From JAENVU01 sp038250905 (GTDB lineage: Bacteria > Actinomycetota > Acidimicrobiia > IMCC26256 > JAENVU01), in NCBI GenBank assembly GCA_038250905.1, contig JBBSBV010000004.1:104044-168043 (forward strand): a stretch of 64,000 bases of DNA, read 5' to 3'. Every line of letters starts with the position of its first letter. Position 1 is the first letter of the stretch. Under the pieces are notes generated by a model, which searched no databases, was not told the origin of the DNA, and worked only from the letters and a program-made list of their open reading frames with translations. Shown piece after piece: positions 49,544 to 58,242 of the stretch. The position numbers were made by a program, and so were the translations under genes.

Positions 49544-50149
49544 CGGTTCCTCGCCGTCGGGCAGCTTCAGGAACGCGCCGCGGTAGTACCGGAGTTCCTC
49601 GATCGACTCGCGGATGTCGTCGAGGGCGCGATGGGTCGACTTCTTGGCCGGCTGACCCTTGAGGACCTCCGGATGCCAACGGCGGGCCAGTTCCTTCAAC
49701 GAGCTGACGTCGATGCTGCGGTAGTGCAGGTACTGGTCGACCGTCGGGAGGTACCGGTCGAGGAACCGGCGGTCGACGCCGATGGAGTTCCCGCACAACG
49801 GCGCCGAATGCTCGGCGACGCGCGCCTGTAGGTACTCGAGCACCTGCTCACCCGCCTCGGCCAGGGAGAGCGTGGCCGCCTGGATCTGGGGGAGCAGGCC
49901 CGACCTCGTGTGCATGCCGACCACGAAGTCGTCCATGCGGGCGAGTTCCTCGGGGCTCGCGTGCACGACCAGGTCGATGCCGTCGTCGATCAACTCCAGA
50001 TTCGCGTCGGTGATGAGCACTGCGATCTCGACGATCGTGTGCCGGTTGGTGTCGAGCCCGGTCATCTCGAGGTCGATCCACGCCAGCCGGTCGGCAGGGG
50101 GACCGGGCTGCGGTTCTTCCGAGGTCTCGGTACTCGTCGCGTCGGCCAT
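49532..50149 (-). CDS. orn: Oligoribonuclease
   Basis: A 205-residue DEDDh exonuclease. LAWIDLEMTGLDTNRHTIVE contains Asp and Glu of ExoI, GNSIGVDRRFLDRYL gives the ExoII Asp, and STHRALDDIRESIEELRYYR is ExoIII with His and Asp. It degrades 2-5-nt RNAs and linear dinucleotides (pGpG). The N-terminal 15 residues are an acidic tail. ATG 50149; a TAGGGT box (leftward, 50166-50161) is 11 nt upstream, giving a very short leader. Confidence 0.96.
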   Translation of the reverse strand: MADATSTETSEEPQPGPPADRLAWIDLEMTGLDTNRHTIVEIAVLITDANLELIDDGIDLVVHASPEELARMDDFVVGMHTRSGLLPQIQAATLSLAEAGEQVLEYLQARVAEHSAPLCGNSIGVDRRFLDRYLPTVDQYLHYRSIDVSSLKELARRWHPEVLKGQPAKKSTHRALDDIRESIEELRYYRGAFLKLPDGEEPSDT

Positions 50150-50181
50150 ATAGGGGGAGCACCCTACGCGAGGGTCGCCGG

Positions 50182-50187
50182 TATCCT
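50182..50187 (+). promoter_or_regulatory. -10 box (TATCCT) for the acyl-CoA synthetase
   Basis: TATCCT, then GCGCCC, then GTG 50194; the best example in the window of the leaderless pattern, and it fixes the start. Confidence 0.6.
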
Positions 50188-50193
50188 GCGCCC

Positions 50194-52161
50194 GTGGAAG
50201 CCGAACGAAGCGCCGCGTGGTACCCGACGCCCGAACTCCTCACCGACAGCAACGTCGGGCGGTTCATGACCGCCCACGGGTTCACCGACTTCGAGGCGTT
50301 GCGCCGGCGCTCGATCGACGATCCCGAGTGGTTCTGGGCCGCGTTCGTGGAGTTCGTCGGGATCCCGTTCGCGGCGCCGTTCTCGGCCGTACTCGACGAG
50401 TCGCGCGGGATCGAGTGGGCGACCTGGTTCACCGACGGTCGGCTCAACGTCGCGGCGGTGTGCGTCGACCGGTGGGCCGACGATCCCGTTCGACGCGACG
50501 TGCCGGCGGTGGTGTGGGAAGGCGAGGACGGTGAGCCCCGATCCGTCACCTACGGCGAACTGCGCGAGCTGACCGACTCGATCGCGGGCGGACTCGCGGC
50601 GCGTGGGGTGGGCGAAGGCGACGCGGTCGGCGTGTTCCTGCCGATGCTGCCCGAGACGGTGGCGACCGTGATGGCCGTGGCCAAGCTCGGCGCGGTCTTC
50701 CTCCCGATCTTCTCGGGCTACGGCGCCGACGCGGTCGCGGTGCGCCTCCAGGAGGGCGAGGCCAAGGCGTTGGTGACCGCCGACGGCACCACCCGGAGGG
50801 GCAAGGTCGTCCCGATGAAGGAGACCGCCGATGCCGCGGTCGCGCTGGTGCCGAGTGTGGAGACCGTCGTCGTGGTGCGGCGCCTCGGGCTCGACGTGGA
50901 GATGACCGACGGACGCGATCTCACCCTGGCCGAATGCGTCGCCCTCGCGCCGAGCGGCCCGATGGCCACTCCCGCGTTCGACGCCGAGCATCCACTGTTC
51001 GTCGCGTACACCAGCGGTACCACTGGCAAGCCCAAGGGAGTGGTCCACGTCCACGGCGGGTTCGTCGTGAAGATCGCGGAGGAGGTCGGGTTCCAGGCCG
51101 ACTGCCGGTCGCTCGCCACCGGCGGAGATCGGGACGACGTGCTCTTCTGGCTCACCGACCTGGGCTGGATCATGGGTCCGTGGCAGATCTTCGGGACGCT
51201 GGCGATGGGCGCCACGATGTTCTGTTACGACGGCGCGCCGGACTACCCCGGGCCGGACCGGCTGTGGTCGATGGTCGAGCGGCACCGCATCTCGATCCTC
51301 GGAGTGTCGCCCACGCTGATCCGCGCGCTGATGGCCCAGGGCGACGAGCCCGTGCACGCCCACGACCTGAGCACGCTGCGCGTCCTGGGTTCGACCGGCG
51401 AGCCGTGGAACGAAGGCCCGTGGTGGTGGTACTTCAACGAGGTCGGCGGGGGCCGGTGCCCGATCATCAACGTGAGCGGCGGCACCGAAGTGGGCTGCTT
51501 CCTCGCCCCGCACGTCGTCGAGCCGATCGCACCGTGTTCGCTCGGGGGACCGGCGCTCGGCTGCGCGGTCGACGTCGTCGACGACGAGTGCAACCCGGTG
51601 CGCGGGGTCGTCGGGGAGTTGGTGTGCCGGCGACCGTGGCCGGCGATGACGCGCGGCATGTGGAAGGAACCGGAGCGCTACCTGGAGACCTACTGGTCGC
51701 GGTGGCCCGGCGTGTGGTGGCACGGTGACTGGGCGTCGATCGATGCGGCCGGTCAGTGGTACCTGCACGGTCGCTCGGACGACACCATCAAGCTGGCCGG
51801 CAAGCGTCTCGGGCCCGCGGAAGTGGAGACCGCACTCGTCGAACATCCGGGAGTGGTCGAGGCGGCCGCCATCGGCATCCCGGACGAACTCAAGGGTGAG
51901 GTCCTCCTGTGTTACGTCGTGCTCGCGCCGGGGGTCGCCAGAACCGACGAGTTGGCGGCCGACCTCCGCGCGATGGTGGGTGCCGCGCTCGGCAAGTCGT
52001 TCACCCCCAAGGCGGTCAGGTTCACCGACGCGCTGCCCAAGACCCGGAGCAACAAGGTGATGCGCCGCACGATCCGGGCGGTGACCCTCGGTCAGGATCC
52101 CGGCGACCTCTCGGGGCTCGAGGATCCGGCCGCACTCGACGCGATCCGCGCCGCCCGATGA
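50194..52161 (+). CDS. Acetyl-CoA synthetase-like AMP-dependent acyl-CoA synthetase
   Basis: A 655-residue ANL enzyme. The P-loop VAYTSGTTGKPKGVVHVHGG, FWLTDLGWIMGPW, the GGTE motif (VSGGTEVG), HGDWASIDAAGQWYLHGRSD and AGKRLGPAEVE follow the acetyl/propionyl-CoA synthetase order. The catalytic lysine near the end lies in KTRSNKVMRR, where most family members have SGK. It activates a short or medium acid to acyl-AMP and then acyl-CoA; acetate is possible but not certain. The stop overlaps the acetyltransferase start (ATGA). Confidence 0.9.
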   Translation: MEAERSAAWYPTPELLTDSNVGRFMTAHGFTDFEALRRRSIDDPEWFWAAFVEFVGIPFAAPFSAVLDESRGIEWATWFTDGRLNVAAVCVDRWADDPVRRDVPAVVWEGEDGEPRSVTYGELRELTDSIAGGLAARGVGEGDAVGVFLPMLPETVATVMAVAKLGAVFLPIFSGYGADAVAVRLQEGEAKALVTADGTTRRGKVVPMKETADAAVALVPSVETVVVVRRLGLDVEMTDGRDLTLAECVALAPSGPMATPAFDAEHPLFVAYTSGTTGKPKGVVHVHGGFVVKIAEEVGFQADCRSLATGGDRDDVLFWLTDLGWIMGPWQIFGTLAMGATMFCYDGAPDYPGPDRLWSMVERHRISILGVSPTLIRALMAQGDEPVHAHDLSTLRVLGSTGEPWNEGPWWWYFNEVGGGRCPIINVSGGTEVGCFLAPHVVEPIAPCSLGGPALGCAVDVVDDECNPVRGVVGELVCRRPWPAMTRGMWKEPERYLETYWSRWPGVWWHGDWASIDAAGQWYLHGRSDDTIKLAGKRLGPAEVETALVEHPGVVEAAAIGIPDELKGEVLLCYVVLAPGVARTDELAADLRAMVGAALGKSFTPKAVRFTDALPKTRSNKVMRRTIRAVTLGQDPGDLSGLEDPAALDAIRAAR

Positions 52162-52775
52162 GGCGGCACGACGGTCTCCGATTGGTGGGCACCCGGGTCC
52201 TGCTCCGCACGTTGGTGACCAAGGACTTCGGCGCATGGCAGGAGGTGCGGCGCGCCAACCGGGACTGGCTCGAACCATGGGAGCCGCGTCCGGAGTCGGG
52301 CGCGCCCGACCCGGCGGCCGATGTCGATGCGTTCCGCGGTCGGTGCGCGGCCTGGGACCGTCAGCGTCAGTTCGACGCGGCCTACGGGTTCGGTCTGTTC
52401 GGGCGCGACGACGAGACGTTCATGGGAGAGGTGAGCCTCGGATCGGTGCAGCGCGGGCCGTTCCAGTCGGCGTCGGTGGGGTACTGGATCGACGAGCGGT
52501 GCGCGGGTCGGGGCTACGTCCCCGAGGGGGTGGCGCTGATCCTGCGTCACGGGTTCGAGAACCTCGGGCTCCATCGCATCGAAGCCGCCATCGTGCCCCG
52601 TAACCGCGCCAGCCGGCGGGTGGCGGAGAAGCTCGGGCTCCGTGAGGAGGGCACGTCGATCGGGTACCTGCAGATCGCCGGGGTCTACGAGGATCACGTG
52701 CGCTACGCGATCACCGATGCCGAGTGGGCCGCCCGGCGTGACGAGATCGGTGCGCTCGTCGGGTGGGGAAGCTGA
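52158..52775 (+). CDS. GNAT N-acetyltransferase (RimJ/RimL-like)
   Basis: A 205-residue GNAT protein: LVGTRVLLRTLVTKDFGAWQ at the start, FMGEVSLGSVQRGPFQSASV and VGYWIDERCAGRGYVPEGV with the acetyl-CoA loop (RCAGRGY), and FENLGLHRIEAAIVPRNRAS, the RimJ/RimL signature. It may acetylate a protein N-terminus or small molecule. Co-translated with the acyl-CoA synthetase (4-nt overlap), which suggests protein or enzyme regulation by acetylation, but that is inference. Confidence 0.9.
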   Translation: MRRHDGLRLVGTRVLLRTLVTKDFGAWQEVRRANRDWLEPWEPRPESGAPDPAADVDAFRGRCAAWDRQRQFDAAYGFGLFGRDDETFMGEVSLGSVQRGPFQSASVGYWIDERCAGRGYVPEGVALILRHGFENLGLHRIEAAIVPRNRASRRVAEKLGLREEGTSIGYLQIAGVYEDHVRYAITDAEWAARRDEIGALVGWGS

Positions 52776-52796
52776 ACGACGGTCCGCTCGCCCGAC

Positions 52797-53423
52797 TCAG
52801 CGCGGGCCGAGGATCTGGAACGCGTTCACGAATCGTTTGAACACCGCGTCGTTCTTCGACGGGGTCTTGGCGATGATGGTGTAGAGCCGGTCCTTGAGGA
52901 GTTCGATCCGCGCGTGCCAGAACGTGTTGCCCTTCTGGTACACGACCTCCTTCACCGCAACGTCGAGGATGGGGATCGGATCGGTCTGGCTCACGATGGT
53001 GGCGCCGGCATCGGAGGCGAGCTGACCGGCCACCTGGTTGAGCGACGACTTGTACGAGTCGAGTGCGCTCAGGGGCTCGGGAGTCTTGGTCACCGAGAAC
53101 GAGTAGTCGGAACCGACGGAGGCCGAGACGGTCACGACCGTGCCGAGATCGTTCTTCTCGGCGGTCCGCTGCCACTGGGTCGGCGTGGTCACCCGGAACT
53201 GGTCGTTGGGGTCCTCGAAGAGGATCCCGGAGTTGCCGCTCACGTACCGGGAGATGGTGCCGCCCGTGGACGGGTCGATCCACCGGGTCCACACCCAGCC
53301 GATCACCAGCACGGCGACGAGGACCACGCCGAGCCATGCGAGTGCGGTCGTGATCGGGTTGTTGTCGCCCGTCTCGACCACGATGGCTTCGAGGGGTTCC
53401 GCCCTGGGGTCTTCGGTGATCAC
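52797..53423 (-). CDS. Membrane-anchored protein of unknown function
   Basis: A 208-residue protein with a short acidic cytoplasmic start, one membrane segment at about 28-46 (AWLGVVLVAVLVIGWVW), and an extracellular domain beginning TGGTISRYVSGNSGILFEDP, with FRVTTPTQWQRTAEK and later LLKDRLYTIIAKTPSKND. Resembles actinobacterial PsbP/DUF1795-like or LpqN-like secreted domains, but no family is certain. GTG 53423 is supported by a TACGCT box 8 nt upstream. Leftward, downstream of the crotonase-free gap. Confidence 0.65.
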   Translation of the reverse strand: MITEDPRAEPLEAIVVETGDNNPITTALAWLGVVLVAVLVIGWVWTRWIDPSTGGTISRYVSGNSGILFEDPNDQFRVTTPTQWQRTAEKNDLGTVVTVSASVGSDYSFSVTKTPEPLSALDSYKSSLNQVAGQLASDAGATIVSQTDPIPILDVAVKEVVYQKGNTFWHARIELLKDRLYTIIAKTPSKNDAVFKRFVNAFQILGPR

Positions 53424-53431
53424 CGGCGGCG

Positions 53432-53437
53432 AGCGTA
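53432..53437 (-). promoter_or_regulatory. -10 box (TACGCT) for the membrane-anchored protein
   Basis: TACGCT is 8 nt before GTG 53423 on the leftward strand; this selects the start among several open codons upstream. Confidence 0.5.
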
Positions 53438-53478
53438 ATCGTGCGAGGTTGGCGCCGGGGGGCCGGTCACCGGCGCAG

Positions 53479-54216
53479 TCATCGGCCGGGCGCGGCCGGG
53501 AACCCGGAGCGCAGCGACCACACCTGGTGCTCGAGTTCGAAGCGCATCGCGGTGTCGTGGTCGGTGAGATCCGCGGTGTGGGCGAGGGTGGCCTTGGTCC
53601 GGACCGACAGCTCCCGCGGGACTTCGGCGGCCCGGCCGGCCAGCGCGACCGCGTGCGCGAGCAGGTCGGCGTCGGGGACGCATTCCCACGCCAGGCCGAC
53701 GGCGGCGGCGCGTGCGCCGTCGAGTCGCGCGCCGAACAGGTCCATGGCGGCCGCGGTCTGGGGGCCGACGGCGCGGTTGAGCAGCCAGGTGTGTCCGCCG
53801 CCCGGGTGGATCCCGATGCGGAGGAACCGGGCGTCGAACCGGGCCGACGCACCGGCGATCCGCACATCGCAGGCGAGTGCGAGATTGCACCCCGCGCCGA
53901 CGGCAGGACCGTTGACGGCGGCGACGGTCGGCAGCGGCGAGTCGAGGACGCGCAGGAACCCCGCGTAGATGCTGCGCACGTCGGCGGGTTCCTCGGTCCC
54001 CGCGGCCATCGCAGCCAGGGCCTTCACGTCGGCACCGGAACAGAACGCGGGACCGGCGCCGGTGACGACCACTGCGCCCACGGCGGGATCGGCGTCGATC
54101 TCGTCCATCGCGTCGACGATCGCGGTCACGAGCGACGCAGTGAGTGCATTGCGTCGTTCGGGGTCGTCGAGGGTGAGGATGGCGACCCGACCGTCGCGTT
54201 CGACGTGGAGCGGCAC
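53479..54216 (-). CDS. Enoyl-CoA hydratase/isomerase family protein (second copy)
   Basis: A 245-residue crotonase: LDDPERRNALTASL, GAGPAFCSGADVKALAAM and VNGPAVGAGCNLALACD are the usual substrate and oxyanion-hole segments. The expected PEI segment reads ARFLRIGIHPGGGHT, again without a clear catalytic Glu, as in the 12202-12975 protein. Role in fatty-acid or ring-cleavage metabolism is possible. It follows the epimerase gene with 4 nt between them, so they form an operon with the lysophospholipid acyltransferase. Confidence 0.88.
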   Translation of the reverse strand: MPLHVERDGRVAILTLDDPERRNALTASLVTAIVDAMDEIDADPAVGAVVVTGAGPAFCSGADVKALAAMAAGTEEPADVRSIYAGFLRVLDSPLPTVAAVNGPAVGAGCNLALACDVRIAGASARFDARFLRIGIHPGGGHTWLLNRAVGPQTAAAMDLFGARLDGARAAAVGLAWECVPDADLLAHAVALAGRAAEVPRELSVRTKATLAHTADLTDHDTAMRFELEHQVWSLRSGFPAAPGR

Positions 54217-54220
54217 CTCG

Positions 54221-55258
54221 TCAGCCTCGGTCGCGCACGACAGCGGGGGAGTGCCGGAAGAAGGTCTCCACGTCCCGCTGGTACCGGTACGACGGCTGGT
54301 TGCTCCCGACCGCGTGCTCCAGGCGGAGGCTGCGTGCGAACGCGTCGACGGCGCCGGCGGTGGAGTAGCGGTATCGGAAGCCGGTCTGCTTGAACGGGCT
54401 GTTGTCGAGTGCCCGCCCGTAACGCAGGAGGCTCAGGACCTCGGGCGGGAGGTCGAGGACGCGGGCGATGCGCAGCGGCTCGGCGGCCCACTGGGTGAGG
54501 ATCGGCGGGAGGGCGAGACGGCGGCGGCCGACGATCGCGCACACCTCGCTCCACGGCATCGATCCGTCGCCGGCGACGTTGAAGATGCCGGGAACGTCGT
54601 TGCAGGTGGCGAAGACGAGCGCACCGGTGACGTCCTGCTCGTGGGTGAACTGCAGCCGCGGGTCGAAACCGAGGATCTCGGGTGCCAAGGGCAACCGCAG
54701 CGCTTTCGAGAAGGGTGTGTACACGTCGTCGCCGAGCACGTTGGTGAACCGCAGTTTGGTGACCGTGACGTGCGGGTTGTCGATGGCGAAGTCGCGCACG
54801 AAGGACGCGGCTTCGAGGAGGGACCGCTCCACCCGGGTCCGGGGCGGGCGCGTGCGGTGCATCGACTCGCGGAAGAAGTACGGGTCCTTGTAGTTGGCGC
54901 CGTAGGTGAGCGCCGAACTCTTCACGATCACCTTGCGCACCGGCGACCCGGCCGTCCCGGCGGCGGCGAGCAGGTTCATGGTGCCGATCACGTTGATCTC
55001 GTGGAGGGCGCGACCAGGCAGTTCGGTGGAGTCGACGATCAGGTGCGTGTGCAGGATGGTGTCCACCTGCGTGGCGCGCACGATGCGGTCGAGGATCGAG
55101 TAGTTGGAGTCGGCCTTGACGAACTCGGTGCGTTCGAGGGGGAGGCGGGGTTCCTCGGTGTCGAGGCCGACGATCATCTCGACCTCGGGCATCGCCTCGA
55201 GTTGCTGGGCGAGATGGCTGCCCCAGAACGTGCCGAGGCCGGTGACGAGGATGCGCAT
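54221..55258 (-). CDS. NAD-dependent epimerase/dehydratase family protein
   Basis: A 345-residue extended SDR. LVTGLGTFWGSHLAQQLEAM is an altered glycine-rich NAD site (GxGTFxG); VDTILHTHLIVDST and EINVIGTMNLLAAAG follow, then KSSALTYGANYKDPYFF, where a typical YxxxK cannot be found. The C-terminus (RYRYSTAGAVDAFARSLRLE) fits sugar-nucleotide epimerase-like proteins seen next to glycerolipid acyltransferases in actinobacteria. Function unknown. ATG 55258 has no clear ribosome site; 8 nt after the acyltransferase gene. Confidence 0.85.
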   Translation of the reverse strand: MRILVTGLGTFWGSHLAQQLEAMPEVEMIVGLDTEEPRLPLERTEFVKADSNYSILDRIVRATQVDTILHTHLIVDSTELPGRALHEINVIGTMNLLAAAGTAGSPVRKVIVKSSALTYGANYKDPYFFRESMHRTRPPRTRVERSLLEAASFVRDFAIDNPHVTVTKLRFTNVLGDDVYTPFSKALRLPLAPEILGFDPRLQFTHEQDVTGALVFATCNDVPGIFNVAGDGSMPWSEVCAIVGRRRLALPPILTQWAAEPLRIARVLDLPPEVLSLLRYGRALDNSPFKQTGFRYRYSTAGAVDAFARSLRLEHAVGSNQPSYRYQRDVETFFRHSPAVVRDRG

Positions 55259-55266
55259 GCGAACCC

Positions 55267-56226
55267 CTATCCGAACCACACGCTGCGGCGGGTGCGCAGC
55301 ATGTCGTAGAGGGCGTCCTGGATCGCGTCGCGGATGCGATCGGACTCGGCCATCACCTGCGCCCGCGGGTACCGCTCCTGGTCGGGCGTGACCCCGAAAT
55401 GCACCGGCGGGAGGACGCGGATGCGGAACTTGGCGGGAAAGTAGATCCCCGCGCCGAGCGGGCCGAACGCGAGCATGTTGGCGGTGATCGGCGCGTACGG
55501 AAGGTTGGTGAGCGCGGCGAGGCGCCGACTCTTGAAGAGGATCGGCATTGCCTCCTCGTTGCCGATGACCGCGATCGGGATCACCGGGACGCCGGAGCGC
55601 ATCGCGATCTCGACGAAACCGGCGCGGCCGAACCGGTGGAGCTTGTAACGGTCGCGGTAGACCTTGCCCGTGCCCTTGGTGCCTTCGGGGAAGACGAGTA
55701 CGAGTTGCCGGTCGTCCTTGAGCAGGCGGTACGCGTTGTCCGGATGGGCGGCCACGCCACCGAGGCGCGACCACATCGTGCCGACGAACGGGATGGCGCG
55801 GAACAGGTTCTCGGCGAGTCCGTAGACCGGTCGGTGCATCTCGGTCTCGATGCCGTGCATGATCACCGGAGCGTCGGCCGGGATCGCGCCGGCATGGTTG
55901 GCGACGAGCAGGGCGCCGCCGTCGTCGGGGATGTGCTCGAGGCCTTCCCACTCGGCCCGGAACCAGTGCCGGTACATCGGGTCGTAGAGGCGGCGGGCGA
56001 TCGCGCGCATCTGCTCGCTGCGCCCGTACGCATCGACGTCGCCCCGCCGGATGCCGGTCTCGCTGGGTTCGAGGTCGAGCCGCTCGGGGCGGGGCGCGGG
56101 GACCAGCGCCACGCTGCGGCTGCTCTGGTCGCCACGTTCGGTGATCTCGATGACCGGCGCCGACGCGGGTTCGGCGACCATCGAGGCGGGGGGTGCCGGG
56201 TCCTCGGATTCTGGGAAGTCGGTCAC
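55267..56226 (-). CDS. Lysophospholipid acyltransferase (PlsC-like)
   Basis: A 319-residue protein. Residues 1-75 are a polar tail. The acyltransferase domain has LLVANHAGAIPADAPV (NHxGxxPxD motif), VFPEGTKGTGK (EGT motif), and VPVIPIAVIGNEEAMP, typical of mycobacterial/actinobacterial 1-acylglycerol-3-phosphate acyltransferase-like proteins. It probably adds a fatty acyl chain to lysophosphatidate or a related lipid. GTG 56226 has GGAG upstream. It heads a three-gene leftward operon with the epimerase and crotonase. Confidence 0.88.
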   Translation of the reverse strand: MTDFPESEDPAPPASMVAEPASAPVIEITERGDQSSRSVALVPAPRPERLDLEPSETGIRRGDVDAYGRSEQMRAIARRLYDPMYRHWFRAEWEGLEHIPDDGGALLVANHAGAIPADAPVIMHGIETEMHRPVYGLAENLFRAIPFVGTMWSRLGGVAAHPDNAYRLLKDDRQLVLVFPEGTKGTGKVYRDRYKLHRFGRAGFVEIAMRSGVPVIPIAVIGNEEAMPILFKSRRLAALTNLPYAPITANMLAFGPLGAGIYFPAKFRIRVLPPVHFGVTPDQERYPRAQVMAESDRIRDAIQDALYDMLRTRRSVWFG

Positions 56227-56347
56227 CTGGGCTCCGGAGCAGTTTGCGGTGTGGTGTGCGGTGCGGGGAGGCGATGATGCCACCGATGAAGGAAACCGCG
56301 TTCCGCGGGCCATTGCAACTTGGCCCGGACGCGGTCCCGCTCCGTGG

Positions 56348-57700
56348 TCATCGGGGTGCCGCCGCGCCGACGACGGCCCAACGATCGGTGCGGAACCGGA
56401 GGAACAGGCCGAGCCACCGCAGCACCATCCAGCCGGCGAACGCGGCCCACAACGCAACCAACGTGACCGTGGTCGAGCCCAGCCCCAGCAGCGCGATCGC
56501 GTAGATGGTGGAGGCCACCACCATCGCGGCGGCGAGGTACCGGGCGTCGCCGGCGCCGATGAGGATCCCGTCGAGGATGAAAACCGCCGCCGCGACGGGT
56601 TGGAGCGCGGCGACGAACCAGAGGATCTGCTCGGTCTGGTCCCGCACCGCCGAGTCGGTCGTGAAGGGCAGAACCAGCCAGGGCCGCAGGACCGCGATGA
56701 CCAGGCCGAGCGTGAGCCCGGCCCCGACGCCGAGCTCGAGCATGCGGCGCGAGACCGAACGGGCCGCGAGCGCGTCGCCCGCCCCGAGGTAGCGGCCGAC
56801 GAGGGCCTGGCCCGCGATGGCGATCGCGTCGAGGGTGAGGGCGAGGAACGTCCAGACCTGGAACGCGACCTGGTGCGCGGCGAGGGCGACGTCGGAGATA
56901 CGGGCCGCCACTGCGGTCGTGACGAGCAGCGCGGCGAGCAGCGATCCGGTGCGCACGATGAGTTGGCTGCCCACCACGGCCGTCGCGCGGATGCCGGCCG
57001 CTCGGGGTCGCAGCGTCGCGCCGGTCGCACGGGCCCGCCGGGCCACGATCACGAGGAAGACGACCGCGCTGACGATTTGCGCGAGCACCGTGCCCCAGGC
57101 CGAACCGGCGATGCCCGCGTGGAGGCCGTAGACGAAGAGGACCTCGAGGAGCAGGTTCACCACGTTGGCGCCGACGGCCACGTACAGGGTGGTCCGCGTG
57201 TCCTGGAGTCCACGGAGGTACCCGGCGGCGGCGAGCGACGCGAGCACGAACGGCGCACCGAGGAGCGACAGGCGGAGATACTCCGACGCGAACGGGCGGA
57301 CCGAGTCGGACGCGCCCATGGCGTCGACGATCAGCGGCACGGTCGCGATCCCGACGACCATGAGCCCGATCCCCAGGCCGGCGGCGAGCCAGACGCCGTC
57401 GATGCCGTGCTCGGCGGCGGCGCGGTGGTCGTCGGCCCCGACGTGGCGGGCGACGGTCCCGGTCGTCGTGTAGGCGAGGAAGTTGAAGATCCCGAAGACC
57501 GCGGTGAGCACGATCGCCGCGACCGCGATCCCACCCAGTGGCTTCGTGCCGATGTGACCGACGATCGCGGTGTCGGCCAACAGGTACAACGGCTCCGCGA
57601 TCAGCGCCCCGAACGCCGGCAACGCCAACCGCACGATCTCCCGATCATGCGGACTCCGCAACCGTTTCCCCGCCGTTGCGCCCACCCCCCACTCTCTCAT
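56348..57700 (-). CDS. MATE family efflux transporter (DinF-like)
   Basis: A 450-residue transporter with 12 membrane segments. The early LALPAFGALIAEPLYLLADTA and IVGHIGTKPLGG, and the mid-protein LYVAVGANVVNLLLEVLFVY, are typical of the DinF/MATE branch. It exports drugs or metabolites in exchange for H+ or Na+. ATG 57700 with GGGAG 8 nt upstream is preferred over an in-frame ATG at 57730. Faces away from the tRNA-Leu region. Confidence 0.92.
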   Translation of the reverse strand: MREWGVGATAGKRLRSPHDREIVRLALPAFGALIAEPLYLLADTAIVGHIGTKPLGGIAVAAIVLTAVFGIFNFLAYTTTGTVARHVGADDHRAAAEHGIDGVWLAAGLGIGLMVVGIATVPLIVDAMGASDSVRPFASEYLRLSLLGAPFVLASLAAAGYLRGLQDTRTTLYVAVGANVVNLLLEVLFVYGLHAGIAGSAWGTVLAQIVSAVVFLVIVARRARATGATLRPRAAGIRATAVVGSQLIVRTGSLLAALLVTTAVAARISDVALAAHQVAFQVWTFLALTLDAIAIAGQALVGRYLGAGDALAARSVSRRMLELGVGAGLTLGLVIAVLRPWLVLPFTTDSAVRDQTEQILWFVAALQPVAAAVFILDGILIGAGDARYLAAAMVVASTIYAIALLGLGSTTVTLVALWAAFAGWMVLRWLGLFLRFRTDRWAVVGAAAPR

Positions 57701-57735
57701 CCCGGGCTCCCGAGCTCCGGCGGGGAGCAACCGCA

Positions 57736-57768
57736 GCCGACCGACGAAGCCGACCGACGAAGCCGACC
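57736..57768. repeat. Tandem 13-bp intergenic repeat
   Basis: Two full units GCCGACCGACGAA at 57736-57748 and 57749-57761 and a partial third, upstream of the MATE gene. Function unknown. Confidence 0.7.
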
Positions 57769-57772
57769 CACA

Positions 57773-57797
57773 CCCGAGCGGAGCCTGCGGAGCGAGC
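57773..57797 (+). repeat. Dispersed 25-bp intergenic repeat, copy 2
   Basis: Exact copy of 47085-47109, in the same orientation. Both copies lie between genes and before rightward genes. Confidence 0.7.
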
Positions 57798-57855
57798 AGC
57801 CCGGGAGCGAGCCCAAGCTGTCACACCCTCGTGCGATCCTCTGGAGGTGGACGGA

Positions 57856-58242
57856 GTGGCGGCGACGAGATTTGCGACGATGGCGCGGTTTCTCGCGGCC
57901 GAGAGTCGGCAGCAGGGGCTGACCGTGCCGGCGTTCCGGAGTCCGCCGCGGGTCTCGGGCGCGTCGCGGACGATCCGGCGGCTGCGGGACGGCGCGGTGG
58001 TGTCGGTGCAGATCCGGGGCCGGACGGCCGAGCAGGTCGCGGCCGACATGATCGACGGCATCATGATCACCAACCGGTTGGCGCCGGGGGCCGAGGCCGA
58101 GGTCCGGGATCGGCTGCTCGCGGCGGTGAACCCGGTGGAGATCGATCTGGTCCGCGAGGCGGCTGTCGATGCCGAGCGGGCGGCGGGCCGTAACCTGCCT
58201 GCGCACGCCCGGATGGCGGAACGGCAGACGCAGGCGGCTTAA
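57856..58242 (+). CDS. Hypothetical protein ending inside tRNA-Leu
   Basis: A 128-residue protein of unknown family, mostly helical with short strands: TRFATMARFLAAESRQQGL, VSGASRTIRRLRDGAVVSVQ and IRGRTAEQVAADMIDGIMIT, then DAERAAGRNLPAHARMAERQ. GTG 57856 has GGAGG 8 nt upstream. Its last 11 codons are the 5' half of the tRNA-Leu gene, and its TAA stop (58240-58242) is exactly the tRNA anticodon. Codon use is like neighbouring genes. Either this is a genuine gene with a tRNA-derived end, or the tRNA/integration event replaced its original 3' end. Confidence 0.6.
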   Translation: MAATRFATMARFLAAESRQQGLTVPAFRSPPRVSGASRTIRRLRDGAVVSVQIRGRTAEQVAADMIDGIMITNRLAPGAEAEVRDRLLAAVNPVEIDLVREAAVDAERAAGRNLPAHARMAERQTQAA

